DNA from: Pseudomonadota bacterium
Lineage (GTDB): Bacteria; Pseudomonadota; Alphaproteobacteria; Rhizobiales; Hyphomicrobiaceae
Assembly (NCBI GenBank): GCA_018242255.1
Contig: JAFECH010000358.1
Span: 1 to 64,000, forward strand
Length of the DNA: 64,000 bases
Direction: 5' to 3'
Shown here: positions 34,173-43,069 of the stretch, piece after piece
Layout: every line of letters starts with the position of its first letter
Numbering within the stretch: the stretch's first letter is position 1
Program-made: the position numbers and the translations under genes
The notes under the pieces: generated by a model
What the model was told of the DNA's origin: nothing
Databases searched by the model: none
What the model saw: the letters and a program-made list of their open reading frames with translations, nothing else

Positions 34173-34469
34173 TTATCCGCCTGCAATAGCGCCCACAATG
34201 AGAAACGGCTGCGTGCCCCGAACGACGTCGTCGGGCAATAGCGCGTCCGGCGCGTCGTGCGAAAGATCACGCTGGCATGCAAAAAACCGCAGAAACGGCC
34301 GCCGCTTCTGCGTGCCCTGATCCCGGATCGTGCCGCGCAAGATCGGATACGTTTTCTCCAGCGCATCGAGCAGCGCCCGCTGCGTCGCCGGACCTTCGAT
34401 CTCGACCGTCACCTCGCCATTGATGCTGGCGTGCTTTTTGAGATGCGACGGCAGAACGACGCGGATCAT
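34173..34469 (-). CDS. MoaD/ThiS-like ubiquitin-fold sulfur-carrier-type protein
   Basis: This 98-residue protein has the beta-grasp order [18 protein letters not shown], a central helix [19 protein letters not shown]-like [16 protein letters not shown], and the exact C-terminus GAIAGG. A C-terminal Gly-Gly is the site that an E1-like enzyme adenylates and converts to thiocarboxylate in MoaD and ThiS. The ATG at 34469 overlaps the stop of the upstream beta-propeller gene (ATGA), so the two are translationally coupled. No E1-like (MoeB/ThiF) gene is near. The nearby sox genes suggest, but do not prove, a sulfur role. Confidence 0.8.
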   Translation of the reverse strand: MIRVVLPSHLKKHASINGEVTVEIEGPATQRALLDALEKTYPILRGTIRDQGTQKRRPFLRFFACQRDLSHDAPDALLPDDVVRGTQPFLIVGAIAGG

Positions 34470-35581
34470 GTCAGCGTTTGCACCTCGACCGAAAGCACCG
34501 CCGGCAGATCGCGGACGATGGTGCTCCACGTCTCGCCCGCATCTGCCGAGCCATAAACCTGCCCGCCCGTCGTGCCGAAATAGACGCCGCAAGAGTCCAG
34601 GGTATCGACGCACATCGCGTCGCGCAGCACATTCACGTAACAATTCGATTGCGGCAGGCCGTTGGTCAACGCTTCCCAGTCATTGCCGCCCGTTTTGCTC
34701 CGCCAGACCTGCAACTGACCATCGACCGGAAAATGCTCCGCGTCGCTCTTGATCGGCACCACGTAGATCGTCTCGGGCTCGTGTGCATGTACGTCTATGA
34801 CGAAGCCGAAATCTGTCGGGAGATTGCCGCTGACTTCCCGCCACGAATTGCCCGCATCGTCAGAGCGCATCACATCCCAATGCTTCTGCATGTAGAGCAC
34901 CTCGGGCCGCGTCGGATGCATCGCGAGGCGATGGACGCAGTGGCCGACCTCGGCGGTCGGATCGGGCATGAATTCTGATCTCAGCCCCCGGTTGATTGGC
35001 CGCCACGTCGCGCCGCCGTCGTCGGTGCGGAACGCGCCCGCTGCCGAAATGGCGATGAACATGCGCTGCGGATCCTTTGGATCGAGGAGAATGGTATGCA
35101 GGCACATGCCGCCCGCGCCGGGCTGCCAATGCGGACCCGAGCCGTGGCCGCGCAGACCGGCAAGCTCCGCCCATGATTTGCCACCATCCTTTGACTGAAA
35201 CAGCGCCGCATCCTCGACGCCCGCATAGACCATGTCAGGATCGGTGAGAGACGGCTCGATGTGCCAGACCCGTTTGAATTCCCAAGGGTGCGGTGTCCCG
35301 TCATACCATTGATGCGTACCTGGCACGCCATCGTAAGCAAACGTATTGTCGACGGCGTTCCACGTCTTGCCGCCGTCGTCGGACCGCTGAATTTGCTGGC
35401 CGAACCAACCGCTTGATTGCGAAGCGTAGATCCGGTTCGGATCGGCGGGCGAGCCTTTAAGATGATAGATTTCCCAGCCAGCAAAATGCGGTCCGCTGAC
35501 GTCCCAATTCTTGCGCGAGCCATCGGCCGTCAGAACAAATGCACCTTTACGCGTACCAACCAGCAATCGAACGCTCGTCAT
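34466..35581 (-). CDS. BNR/WD40-YVTN-type beta-propeller protein
   Basis: This protein of 371 residues starts [22 protein letters not shown]. It contains at least six BNR-type (SxDxGxxW) repeats: [45 protein letters not shown] and GSADAGETW. This indicates a beta-propeller related to sialidase-like and photosystem-assembly (Ycf48-like) proteins. It has no signal peptide. GGGAGG precedes the ATG at 35581. It is coupled to the MoaD-like gene and lies about 220 bases downstream of soxZ on the same strand. The names exo-sialidase or glycosidase often attached to such proteins are not supported by catalytic residues here. Confidence 0.8.
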   Translation of the reverse strand: MTSVRLLVGTRKGAFVLTADGSRKNWDVSGPHFAGWEIYHLKGSPADPNRIYASQSSGWFGQQIQRSDDGGKTWNAVDNTFAYDGVPGTHQWYDGTPHPWEFKRVWHIEPSLTDPDMVYAGVEDAALFQSKDGGKSWAELAGLRGHGSGPHWQPGAGGMCLHTILLDPKDPQRMFIAISAAGAFRTDDGGATWRPINRGLRSEFMPDPTAEVGHCVHRLAMHPTRPEVLYMQKHWDVMRSDDAGNSWREVSGNLPTDFGFVIDVHAHEPETIYVVPIKSDAEHFPVDGQLQVWRSKTGGNDWEALTNGLPQSNCYVNVLRDAMCVDTLDSCGVYFGTTGGQVYGSADAGETWSTIVRDLPAVLSVEVQTLT

Positions 35582-35804
35582 GTCGCCTCCCATTCCCATT
35601 GTCCGGCGATCCGCTTTGTGCCCCTGACTGAGGGCCTTTTTTCGGCTGCCGTCCACTTCAAGACGAACGGCCGCCGCCCATTCCGACAGCGCTCCGGAAA
35701 AAAAAGACTTTCCTGATTGTCATCTGAACGCCGAAAAACGAAGAAAGAAGCGCTAGGGCCGTGCCCGGCGGCCGGCGCGCGGAACGCGTGTCACCGGGCA
35801 CCAA

Positions 35805-36131
35805 TCAAGAAATCATCACGGGGGACGTCGCTGTAACCGAAACGCCTTCATCGTCGATCCAGGTGATCTCGATGGTGCCGGGACCCGGAATGCGCAATTG
35901 AAATGCGAGATAAGGATTGGCCGAAATGCCCGGCCCAAACTCGGCGTGGAAAACCTGTTGGCCGTCGAACTTGGCGATGAACGTATTGATGATGTCGCGC
36001 GGGATCGGCTTGCCGTTCTTGTCGTGGCGGTTGCCCGTCTCCATGACATGGCGGATGAGCGTCTTCACCTCGATGACGTCACCCGCCTTGATCGTATCGG
36101 GCAGCTTGATGCGCGGACCTGTGGCAGCCAT
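35805..36131 (-). CDS. soxZ: Thiosulfate oxidation carrier protein SoxZ
   Basis: This 108-residue SoxZ is the partner of SoxY in the periplasmic carrier that holds sulfur intermediates. It shows IKLPDTIKAGDVIEVKTLIRH, NTFIAKFDGQQVFHAEFGPG and YLAFQLRIPGPGTIEITWIDDEG, which fit the immunoglobulin-like SoxZ fold. It has no signal peptide and is exported bound to the Tat substrate SoxY. It follows soxY by 11 bases. A GC-rich inverted repeat lies downstream (near 35760-35800), possibly a transcript end. Confidence 0.95.
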   Translation of the reverse strand: MAATGPRIKLPDTIKAGDVIEVKTLIRHVMETGNRHDKNGKPIPRDIINTFIAKFDGQQVFHAEFGPGISANPYLAFQLRIPGPGTIEITWIDDEGVSVTATSPVMIS

Positions 36132-36142
36132 TGGATTGCTCC

Positions 36143-36634
36143 CTAAATCCCGCAGCCGCCGATGAGCACTTTCACGCGCGTCGTCGACATCAACACCTCG
36201 CCGCCGGAAAGCTCAGCGAGCACGATCACATCCTGCGTCTTCGCGAGCCGCATACGGCTCTGCACACGCGCAACGGCATTTACTGGCGATAGACGAAACG
36301 TCGCCACGTGGGCGTGCGGGTTTTCTGTCGAAAGAATATGGATGGCTTTGACGTGATCGGCTTCCGTCATCGGGCTGTCGACCATGATGGTAATCGGCAC
36401 GAAGTTGCCGTTGTCCGCGGTCTCGGGAAGATCGACGCTGACCTTGCCCTCGATCGGCTTGGCGCTGCCGACGATGCGGGCGAAGTCCTGCTTGAAGTCC
36501 TGGCTCTGGGTGAACGTGTCCGCCGGTGCAGGCTCGTCGGCCCGCGCGATGAATGGCGCGAGCCCAGCAGCTGCCGCTCCGGCGATGATGAACGTCCGGC
36601 GACTTAAGACGGCAATGTCGATCCGCTCCCGCAT
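36143..36634 (-). CDS. soxY: Thiosulfate oxidation carrier protein SoxY
   Basis: This 163-residue SoxY covalently carries sulfur on a C-terminal cysteine. The Tat-type signal SRRTFIIAGAAAAGLAPF lies at about residues 11-28. The mature domain ends LIGGCGI, the GGCG carrier motif that is the signature of SoxY. The start at 36634 is preferred to ATG 36649 because GAGG lies about 13 bases upstream and the leader stays short. It forms an operon with soxZ and is divergent from the flavoprotein gene. Confidence 0.96.
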   Translation of the reverse strand: MRERIDIAVLSRRTFIIAGAAAAGLAPFIARADEPAPADTFTQSQDFKQDFARIVGSAKPIEGKVSVDLPETADNGNFVPITIMVDSPMTEADHVKAIHILSTENPHAHVATFRLSPVNAVARVQSRMRLAKTQDVIVLAELSGGEVLMSTTRVKVLIGGCGI

Positions 36635-36668
36635 GTGAGCCTGCCTCAAATCCCGCTGATTGCTGATC

Positions 36669-36698
36669 GATATATAGGAATGGCGTTCGCCGAACGCC
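36669..36698 (-). promoter_or_regulatory. Candidate sox promoter with overlapping palindromic operator
   Basis: A perfect inverted repeat GGCGTTC-GCC-GAACGCC lies at 36682-36698. On the minus strand it precedes a -10-like TATATA (about 36670-36676), and the palindrome covers the expected -35 position. A repressor bound there would block soxYZ transcription and could also affect the divergent flavoprotein gene. Confidence 0.45.
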
Positions 36699-36837
36699 TA
36701 ACCTTACGATTTATTTTCCTGACATGCCTCGCTGCCCGTGGCAAATCTCGATCAAAACGGCCGTTAAGAACGAAAAGAGGGCGCATGTCAGTGCACCAGC
36801 AACGGGCCAAAACACTGACGAAGTCTGGGGACGGGGA

Positions 36838-38169
36838 ATGACCGGAATCACGCGCCGTGAATTCAATACATTGGCGGCGAGCGTCGGCATTGCCGCGTTG
36901 ACGGAGCTGCCGCGTCCGGCATTGGCCGCTGGTCCTGCGAAGATTGTCGTTATCGGCGGTGGCCCCGGCGGCGCGGCCGTCGCCAATCGCCTCAAGTCGG
37001 CCGAGGCCACACTCGACATCACGCTGATCGAGCCCAAGGTAAAATATACAACCTGTTTCTATTCGAACCTCTATCTGGGCGGCTTCCGCACATTCAAATC
37101 CATCACGCATGATTATGAGGGCGTGAAAAAGCGCGGCATCACGGTTCTGACCGACACCGCGACGGGCATCGACACGACAGCGAAAAGGGTGACACTCGCC
37201 AAGGGACCGACGCTGAGCTACGACCGCCTCGTGGTTGCTCCCGGCATCGATTTCAAATGGGACGCTATCGAAGGCTATTCGCCCGAAGCCGCGAAGATCA
37301 TGCCGCACGCCTGGCAGGGCGGCCCGCAGACGTGGCTTTTGAAAGAAAAGCTGCTGGCGCTTCCGGACGGCGGATTGGTTGTCATGGCAGTGCCACAGAA
37401 CCCGTATCGCTGCCCGCCGGGTCCTTACGAGCGCGCCTGCATGATCGGGCACTTCCTGAAAACGAAAAAGCCGAAGGCTCGGCTCGTTCTCTTCGATGCC
37501 AAGAAAACCTACTCCAAGCAGGCCGTCTTCGAAGAAGCCTTCAACGAGTATTACAAGGACATCGTCGAGATCAATCTGACCAACGAGATCGATGATTTTT
37601 CCGTCATCAAGGTCGATGCCAAGACGGGTGTCGTCACAACGAAGGCCGGACGGACCGAACGCGCCGCGCTCGCCAACATCATTCCTCCGCAGAAGGCAGG
37701 GGCCATCGCCGCGAGCGCCGGTTTGACCGATGGCGACTGGTGCCCGGTCAATCCGGAGAACTTCACGTCGACGAAGGCGAAAGACGTGTATGTGCTCGGC
37801 GATGCAGCAATCGCGAACGAGATGCCGAAATCGGCCTTCTCCGCCGTCAGCCAGGCGGGCGTCGTCGTCAACGACATCATCGCCGACCTGCAGGGCAAGC
37901 CGCGAACGCCCGGCCGCTACCGCAACACCTGCTGGTCAATGCTGGCGCCCGACAACAGCGCAAAAATCGGCGGCGACTATGTGCCTGCAACCAAAGACGG
38001 AAAATCGTTCCTCGAGATCAAGGACGGCTTTATCTCGAAGCCCGATGACAGCGCCGAGCTTCGCCGCCAGGTGAACGAGGAAAGCGCCGACTGGTACCAA
38101 TCCATCGTCGAAGACCTGTTTGATGAGCCCGCCCAGCAGGTCACGCTTCCCAACTTCCGCAATCCTTAA
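36838..38169 (+). CDS. FAD-dependent sulfide dehydrogenase (FccB/SoxF-like)
   Basis: This 443-residue Tat-exported flavoprotein starts MTGITRREFNTLAASVGIAAL with the twin arginines, then the FAD motif KIVVIGGGPGGAAVANRL. Conserved cysteines lie in YTTCFYSNL, YRCPPGPYERACMIG and TCWSML. The C-terminal half has YVLGDAAIANEMPKSAFSAVSQA. This matches flavocytochrome c sulfide dehydrogenase flavoprotein subunits and SoxF, which oxidise sulfide to polysulfide. The start at 36838 fits the Tat signal; 36724 would add 38 residues before it. A cytochrome partner (FccA/SoxE) is not seen in the window. Confidence 0.9.
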   Translation: MTGITRREFNTLAASVGIAALTELPRPALAAGPAKIVVIGGGPGGAAVANRLKSAEATLDITLIEPKVKYTTCFYSNLYLGGFRTFKSITHDYEGVKKRGITVLTDTATGIDTTAKRVTLAKGPTLSYDRLVVAPGIDFKWDAIEGYSPEAAKIMPHAWQGGPQTWLLKEKLLALPDGGLVVMAVPQNPYRCPPGPYERACMIGHFLKTKKPKARLVLFDAKKTYSKQAVFEEAFNEYYKDIVEINLTNEIDDFSVIKVDAKTGVVTTKAGRTERAALANIIPPQKAGAIAASAGLTDGDWCPVNPENFTSTKAKDVYVLGDAAIANEMPKSAFSAVSQAGVVVNDIIADLQGKPRTPGRYRNTCWSMLAPDNSAKIGGDYVPATKDGKSFLEIKDGFISKPDDSAELRRQVNEESADWYQSIVEDLFDEPAQQVTLPNFRNP

Positions 38170-38315
38170 GCTTTATCGCGCAGCATCAGGTGGCCGGGCC
38201 GAAGGGACGGCCTATGTATCTGCAAGATTAGCGGCTGCCGTACAAACGTGATTAATTAGGCTCAGAATAGGCCCTGGAAGCCTTTGCCCTGGACATCCGG
38301 CGGCGGGCGACCCAA

Positions 38316-38333
38316 GTTGACGTATACGTCAAC
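38316..38333. promoter_or_regulatory. Perfect 18-bp palindrome upstream of fadE, candidate MerR/LiuR-type operator
   Basis: GTTGACGTATACGTCAAC is a perfect palindrome 60 bases before fadE. It matches the general shape known for MerR-family regulators of acyl-CoA catabolism (TTxACGTxxACGTxAA, LiuR-like). No other copy of the full palindrome was seen in the window. The only MerR gene here, downstream of fadD, is the natural candidate. Confidence 0.6.
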
Positions 38334-38393
38334 CAATGACAGGGCGAGCTGAGAGTAATCGCCCTGCGGCAGCCCTGTTCGGGAGGCACGGAA

Positions 38394-40871
38394 ATGGCAC
38401 CCATCGTTCTGATCCTAGTGGCTTTTGCCGCTGTTCTGGCCCTGGGAATGATGCGATCACCCCTTTGGGGTTGGGCCGCGGCCGTCGGCGTCTGGACGCT
38501 GCTCGCGACCGGCGGCACCATTGGCTGGATTTCCTGGATCGTTTGGCTGCCGTTCGTGGCGCTCGCCGTACTGTCGATCCCTGCCGTTCGCCGCAGCCTG
38601 ATCGTCGCCCCGGTCTTCGCCCAAATCCGAAAAATTCTGCCACGCGTCTCCGACACTGAGGCGCAAGCCCTTGAGGCCGGCACCGTCGGCTTTGACGCCG
38701 AGCTGTTCTCGGGTACGCCCGACTGGGACAAGCTCAAGTCCGTGCCGCCGATCGAGCTGACGCCGGAAGAGCGCGCCTTCCTTGACGGCCCGACCGAAGA
38801 CCTCTGCCGCATGATCGACGACTGGCAGGTGCGCCACACGCTTCACGATGTGCCGGACGACATCTGGGACTTCGTCAAGAAAAACGGCTTCCTCGGCATG
38901 TTGATCTCGAAGGAGCACGGCGGCCTCGGCTTCTCCGCGCAGGCCCAGTCGCTGATCCTCGGTAAGATCGCATCACGCTCGCCCGACGTCGTCACGATTG
39001 TGATGGTGCCGAACTCGCTCGGACCGGGAGAACTGATCGAAAAATACGGTACCGATGAACAGAAGCACTATTACCTGCCGCGTCTCGCCAAGGGCGAGGA
39101 AGTGCCGTGCTTCTCGCTGACCGGCCCGACCTCCGGCTCCGACGCAGCTACTATGCGCGACATCGGCTACGTCACTCGCGGCATGCACAAGGGCGAGGAG
39201 ACGCTGGGTATCCGCCTGTCGTGGGACAAGCGCTACATCACGCTCGGCCCGAAGGCGACGCTCGTCGGCCTGGCGTTCCGTCTGTTCGATAAAGACAACC
39301 TGCTCGGCAAGGGCGAGGATGTCGGCATCACGCTGGCGCTCATCCCAGCCGACCATCCCGGCATCAATATCGGCCGCCGCCATCTGCCGTCCGGCGCGGC
39401 GTTCCCGAACGGCCCCAACTGGGGCAACGATGTTTTCATCCCGATGGATTGGGTCATCGGCGGAGATAAGATGGCCGGCAACGGCTGGCGCATGCTGATG
39501 GAATGTCTCTCGGCGGGTCGCGCTATTTCGCTGCCGTCGTCGGGCACAGCCGGCGCCAAGATGATGCTGCGCGTCACGTCCGCTTATGCCCGCATCCGCA
39601 AGCAGTTCGGCTTGCCGGTCTCCCGCATGGAGGGCATCGAGGAAGCGCTCGTTCGCATGATCGAGACGGCCTACGTCAACGAAGCTGGCCGCGCCATGAC
39701 GGCCGCAATGGTTTCGCGCGGCGAGAAGCCCTCGGTCATCTCCGCGATGATGAAATACCAGACGACGGAGAAGCTGCGCCGCGCCGTCAATGACGCGATG
39801 GACATTCACGGCGGTCGCGGTATCTGCGACGGCCCGGCGAACTACCTTCAGTCGGCGTACCAGATGGTCCCGGTCGGCATTACCGTCGAGGGTGCCAATA
39901 TCCTGACGCGCACGCTCATCACGTTCGCGCAGGGCGCACTGCGCTCGCACCCCTATCTCTACAAAGAGGTGCTGGCGGCGCAAAACCCCGACAGGAAAGC
40001 CGGGCTCGCCGACTTTGAAAACGCGTTCAACAATCACATCGCTTTTTCGCTGTCGAACGCGACGGGCGCTTTCGTGCACAACGTCACAGGTGGCGCATTC
40101 GTAAAGTCGCCGGACCACGCGTTGCGCATGTCCGATTGGTATCGCCAGCTTGGCCGCGCCAGCCGCTCTTATGCCTTCGTCGCCGACCTGACGGTGGCAC
40201 TGCTGGGTGGCGGCTTGAAGATCAAGCAGAAGATCACCGGCCGCATGGCCGACGCACTCTCCGAACTCTACATGCTGTCGGCAACGCTGAAGCGCTACGA
40301 AGACGATGGCCGTCCCGAGGGCGATGATCTGATCGTTGAGCTGGCCGCTGAGAACGCGCTCTATCGCTTCCAGGAAGCCATGAGCGGCGTGGTCGACAAT
40401 TTTCCGGTTCGCTGGGCGCGTCCGCTGATGCGCGCCGTTGTCTTCCCGCTCGGACGTCGCCGCAAGCCCGCGTCCGACATGCTGGGCCATAGGGTCGCCC
40501 GCCACGCTCTTCAGCCGGGCGAAGCGCGCGATCGCCTGACGCGCGATATCTTTGTCTCCAAGGACGTCAACGATCCGACCGGGCTGCTCGAAGTGACCCT
40601 CGAAAAGGTCATTGCTGCCGAACCGGTCGAGAAAAAGCTCGAAAAAGCTATCCGCGACGGCGTCGTGCGCCGCTATCATGGCAACGACTGGTTTGCCGAA
40701 GCGGTCGCCAACAATGTGATCACCGAGGCGGAAGCCGAACAGCTTCGTGAGGTCGAACGGCTCGTCGCGCGTGTCATCGCGGTCGACCATTTCGATCCGG
40801 CCGAAGTAAAACCGAATTACGTGACGCTCGGCCATAATGCGCGTGGCGCCGAGAGCTTGGCAGCGGAATGA
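38394..40871 (+). CDS. fadE: Acyl-CoA dehydrogenase FadE-type (with DUF1974 domain)
   Basis: This 825-residue enzyme performs the first oxidation step of beta-oxidation. It begins with two membrane helices (about 1-65), typical of membrane-linked FadE. The acyl-CoA dehydrogenase core has FLGMLISKEHGGLGFSAQAQ, CFSLTGPTSGSDAATM and DIHGGRGICDGPANYLQSAYQ, and the C-terminal DUF1974 region covers about 560-820. GGGAGG lies just upstream of ATG 38394. The fadB/J-like gene starts 37 bases later, so fadE leads the operon. The upstream palindrome is a likely control site. Confidence 0.93.
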   Translation: MAPIVLILVAFAAVLALGMMRSPLWGWAAAVGVWTLLATGGTIGWISWIVWLPFVALAVLSIPAVRRSLIVAPVFAQIRKILPRVSDTEAQALEAGTVGFDAELFSGTPDWDKLKSVPPIELTPEERAFLDGPTEDLCRMIDDWQVRHTLHDVPDDIWDFVKKNGFLGMLISKEHGGLGFSAQAQSLILGKIASRSPDVVTIVMVPNSLGPGELIEKYGTDEQKHYYLPRLAKGEEVPCFSLTGPTSGSDAATMRDIGYVTRGMHKGEETLGIRLSWDKRYITLGPKATLVGLAFRLFDKDNLLGKGEDVGITLALIPADHPGINIGRRHLPSGAAFPNGPNWGNDVFIPMDWVIGGDKMAGNGWRMLMECLSAGRAISLPSSGTAGAKMMLRVTSAYARIRKQFGLPVSRMEGIEEALVRMIETAYVNEAGRAMTAAMVSRGEKPSVISAMMKYQTTEKLRRAVNDAMDIHGGRGICDGPANYLQSAYQMVPVGITVEGANILTRTLITFAQGALRSHPYLYKEVLAAQNPDRKAGLADFENAFNNHIAFSLSNATGAFVHNVTGGAFVKSPDHALRMSDWYRQLGRASRSYAFVADLTVALLGGGLKIKQKITGRMADALSELYMLSATLKRYEDDGRPEGDDLIVELAAENALYRFQEAMSGVVDNFPVRWARPLMRAVVFPLGRRRKPASDMLGHRVARHALQPGEARDRLTRDIFVSKDVNDPTGLLEVTLEKVIAAEPVEKKLEKAIRDGVVRRYHGNDWFAEAVANNVITEAEAEQLREVERLVARVIAVDHFDPAEVKPNYVTLGHNARGAESLAAE

Positions 40872-40908
40872 CCGTTGCCGCAGTGTATTTGAGTTGAGGT
40901 GACGAACG

Positions 40909-42924
40909 ATGACGGAATTTGCGGCTGAGCCGAGCACTCTCGATCTGAAGGACTGGCGCTATTGGGTTGATGGCGAGGGCATCGCCTGGGCGATTTTCGA
41001 TCGCGAAGGCGAAAGCATGAACTCGCTCGGGCGCCGCCCCATCGAAGAACTCGCCACGATCGTCACACATGCCGAAGTCGAAGCCGAGGCGAAAAAGATC
41101 CGCGGCCTCGTCATCATGTCGGGTAAGGATCGCGGCTTCATCGTTGGCGCCGACATCCGAGAGTTCGAAACATTCACGAACGAGCAGGACGTCATCGCAG
41201 CGCTGAAGCCGGTGAACGAACTGTTTGAGCGCATCGAGAAAATGCCGGTTCCCGTCGTCGCGGCGATCCACGGCGTTTGCGTCGGCGGTGGGTTGGAATT
41301 GATCCTTGCGTGCCATTACCGCATCGCCACCCGCGATGATTCAACCCGCGTCGGCTTCCCGGAAGTGAAGCTCGGCATTTTCCCTGGCTTCAACGGCACG
41401 GCGCGCTCGATCAAGCAGGTCGGCCCGATGGCCGCGATGCAGGCGATGCTGACGGGCGGCATGATCCGCGCCACCGTTGCCAAAGCTCAGGGCTTTCTCG
41501 ATCAGCTCGTCGGCAGCCCTGGCGAATTGCATTGGGCCGCGCGCAAGGCCGTGCTGCAAAACCGCAAGTCGAAATCAGCCGGCGCCGCGAAGGCGCTGCT
41601 GGCGAAATGGCCGGCACGCGGTTTCCTCGCCGGCAAGATCCGTCAGGAGACAGCCAAGAAAGTCCGCGAGGATCACTATCCCGCGCCGTTCAGCCTGATC
41701 GATCTGTTCGAGAAATATGGCGGCGACCTCCAGACCATGAAGCGCGAGGAGACGAAAGCCTTCGCTCCACTGATGATGTCTGACACGTCGAAGAACCTTC
41801 GCCGCGTCTTCCGCCTGACCGAGCTTCTAAAGGGCCAAGCGCCGCGCGGCCTGAAATGGCGTCCGAGCCGCGTCCACGTCATCGGCGCGGGCACGATGGG
41901 CGCTGACATCGCCGGCGTTTGCGTCGCTTCCGGCATGGAAGTGACGCTGCAGGACATTTCTCCGGATCAGCTTGAGAAGGGCATCAAGGCGCAGGGCAAG
42001 CTGTTTGCAAAGAAGTTCAAGACCAAGGCGACGCGCGATGCTGCCAAGGCGCGATTGATCGCCGATCCGGAAGGCAAAGGAATAGCCCGAGCCGACGTCA
42101 TCATCGAAGCCATCATCGAGCGTCTCGACATCAAGCAGAAGCTGTTTTCCGATCTCGAAACCAAGATCAAGCCGGGCGCCGTTCTGGCAACCAATACGTC
42201 GTCGCTGAAGCTGGAAGACATCTCTGCACCGATGAAAGATCCGGGCCGCCTGATTGGCCTGCACTTCTTCTCACCGGTTGCGCAGATGCCGCTCGTCGAA
42301 GTCGTCCGCGGTGCCAATACCCGCGACGACGAAGTCAAGAAGGGCGCCGCGTTCGTCACCGCGATCGACAAGTTCCCGCTCATCACGAAGGACGTGCCGG
42401 GCTTCCTCGTCAACAAGGTGCTGACGCCCTACATGTTCGCCGCCATGATGCGTCTGGAGCAGGGCGAGGACAAAGAAAAGATCGACGAAGCCGCGCGCGC
42501 GTTCGGCATGCCGATGGGACCAATCGAGTTGGCTGATAACGTCGGCCTCGATATCTGCGCCCACGTTGCGAAAATTCTCGGCCAGTCGAGCGAAGGCTCA
42601 CGCCTCGATCGTCTCGTGGCTTCCGGCCGTCTCGGCAAGAAGACAGGCGAGGGGTTCTACGTCTGGAAGGACGGCAAGCCCGTCACGTCCGACAAGAAAT
42701 TCACGAAAGCCGAACTCGATGCGTTGGGCCGCGATCTCGTCGCTCCGATGATCGACGAAGCGCAAAAATCGCTTGATCAGGGTGTTGTCGAAACTGCCGA
42801 CCTCGTCGATGCCGGCATGATCTTCGGCACCGGCTTCGCGCCATTCCGCGGCGGTCCGCTCCACTACAAGAACAGCCTCGCGAACGGGCCTTCGCCAGCG
42901 AAGCAAGCCGCCGCCGCTGAGTAA
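40909..42924 (+). CDS. fadJ: Bifunctional enoyl-CoA hydratase/3-hydroxyacyl-CoA dehydrogenase (FadB/FadJ-type)
   Basis: This 671-residue fusion carries the hydratase (about 1-200) and the NAD-dependent hydroxyacyl dehydrogenase (about 320-660). The hydratase keeps both catalytic glutamates in GGGLELILACHYRIA and GFPEVKLGIFPGF. The dehydrogenase has HVIGAGTMGADIAGVC and LHFFSPVAQMPLVEV. Together they convert enoyl-CoA to 3-ketoacyl-CoA. The ribosome-binding site GAGGTGA precedes ATG 40909. Whether it corresponds to FadB or FadJ cannot be settled; it pairs with fadI, which argues for FadJ. Confidence 0.92.
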   Translation: MTEFAAEPSTLDLKDWRYWVDGEGIAWAIFDREGESMNSLGRRPIEELATIVTHAEVEAEAKKIRGLVIMSGKDRGFIVGADIREFETFTNEQDVIAALKPVNELFERIEKMPVPVVAAIHGVCVGGGLELILACHYRIATRDDSTRVGFPEVKLGIFPGFNGTARSIKQVGPMAAMQAMLTGGMIRATVAKAQGFLDQLVGSPGELHWAARKAVLQNRKSKSAGAAKALLAKWPARGFLAGKIRQETAKKVREDHYPAPFSLIDLFEKYGGDLQTMKREETKAFAPLMMSDTSKNLRRVFRLTELLKGQAPRGLKWRPSRVHVIGAGTMGADIAGVCVASGMEVTLQDISPDQLEKGIKAQGKLFAKKFKTKATRDAAKARLIADPEGKGIARADVIIEAIIERLDIKQKLFSDLETKIKPGAVLATNTSSLKLEDISAPMKDPGRLIGLHFFSPVAQMPLVEVVRGANTRDDEVKKGAAFVTAIDKFPLITKDVPGFLVNKVLTPYMFAAMMRLEQGEDKEKIDEAARAFGMPMGPIELADNVGLDICAHVAKILGQSSEGSRLDRLVASGRLGKKTGEGFYVWKDGKPVTSDKKFTKAELDALGRDLVAPMIDEAQKSLDQGVVETADLVDAGMIFGTGFAPFRGGPLHYKNSLANGPSPAKQAAAAE

Positions 42925-42931
42925 CGAATTT

Positions 42932-43057
42932 CCCCACTTGACCCTTCAACCTTGCGGGGAGGGATTGGGTGGGGATAACGGACAAACCGCGATATCTCAT
43001 TCATCGCGAAAATTATCACCCCACCCCTAACCCCTCTCCGTCGAGGGGAGGGGATTG
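42932..43057. repeat. Intergenic palindromic repeat between fadJ and fadI
   Basis: The left arm GCGGGGAGGGATTGGGTGGG (about 42953-42973) and right arm CCCCACCCCTAACCCCTCTC (about 43019-43038) are largely complementary. Short repeats of CCCCTC/GAGGGG also flank the right side. It can fold into a stem and is probably a dispersed element of the genome. It lies within the fad transcript. Confidence 0.65.
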
Positions 43058-43069
43058 ACGGAGATACTG

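Noticed and set aside
38973..40937. A 654-residue frame on the strand opposite fadE
   Set aside because: It lies wholly within fadE, which has clear family motifs. Long antisense frames are expected in GC-rich coding DNA, and this one has no family motif or ribosome-binding site.
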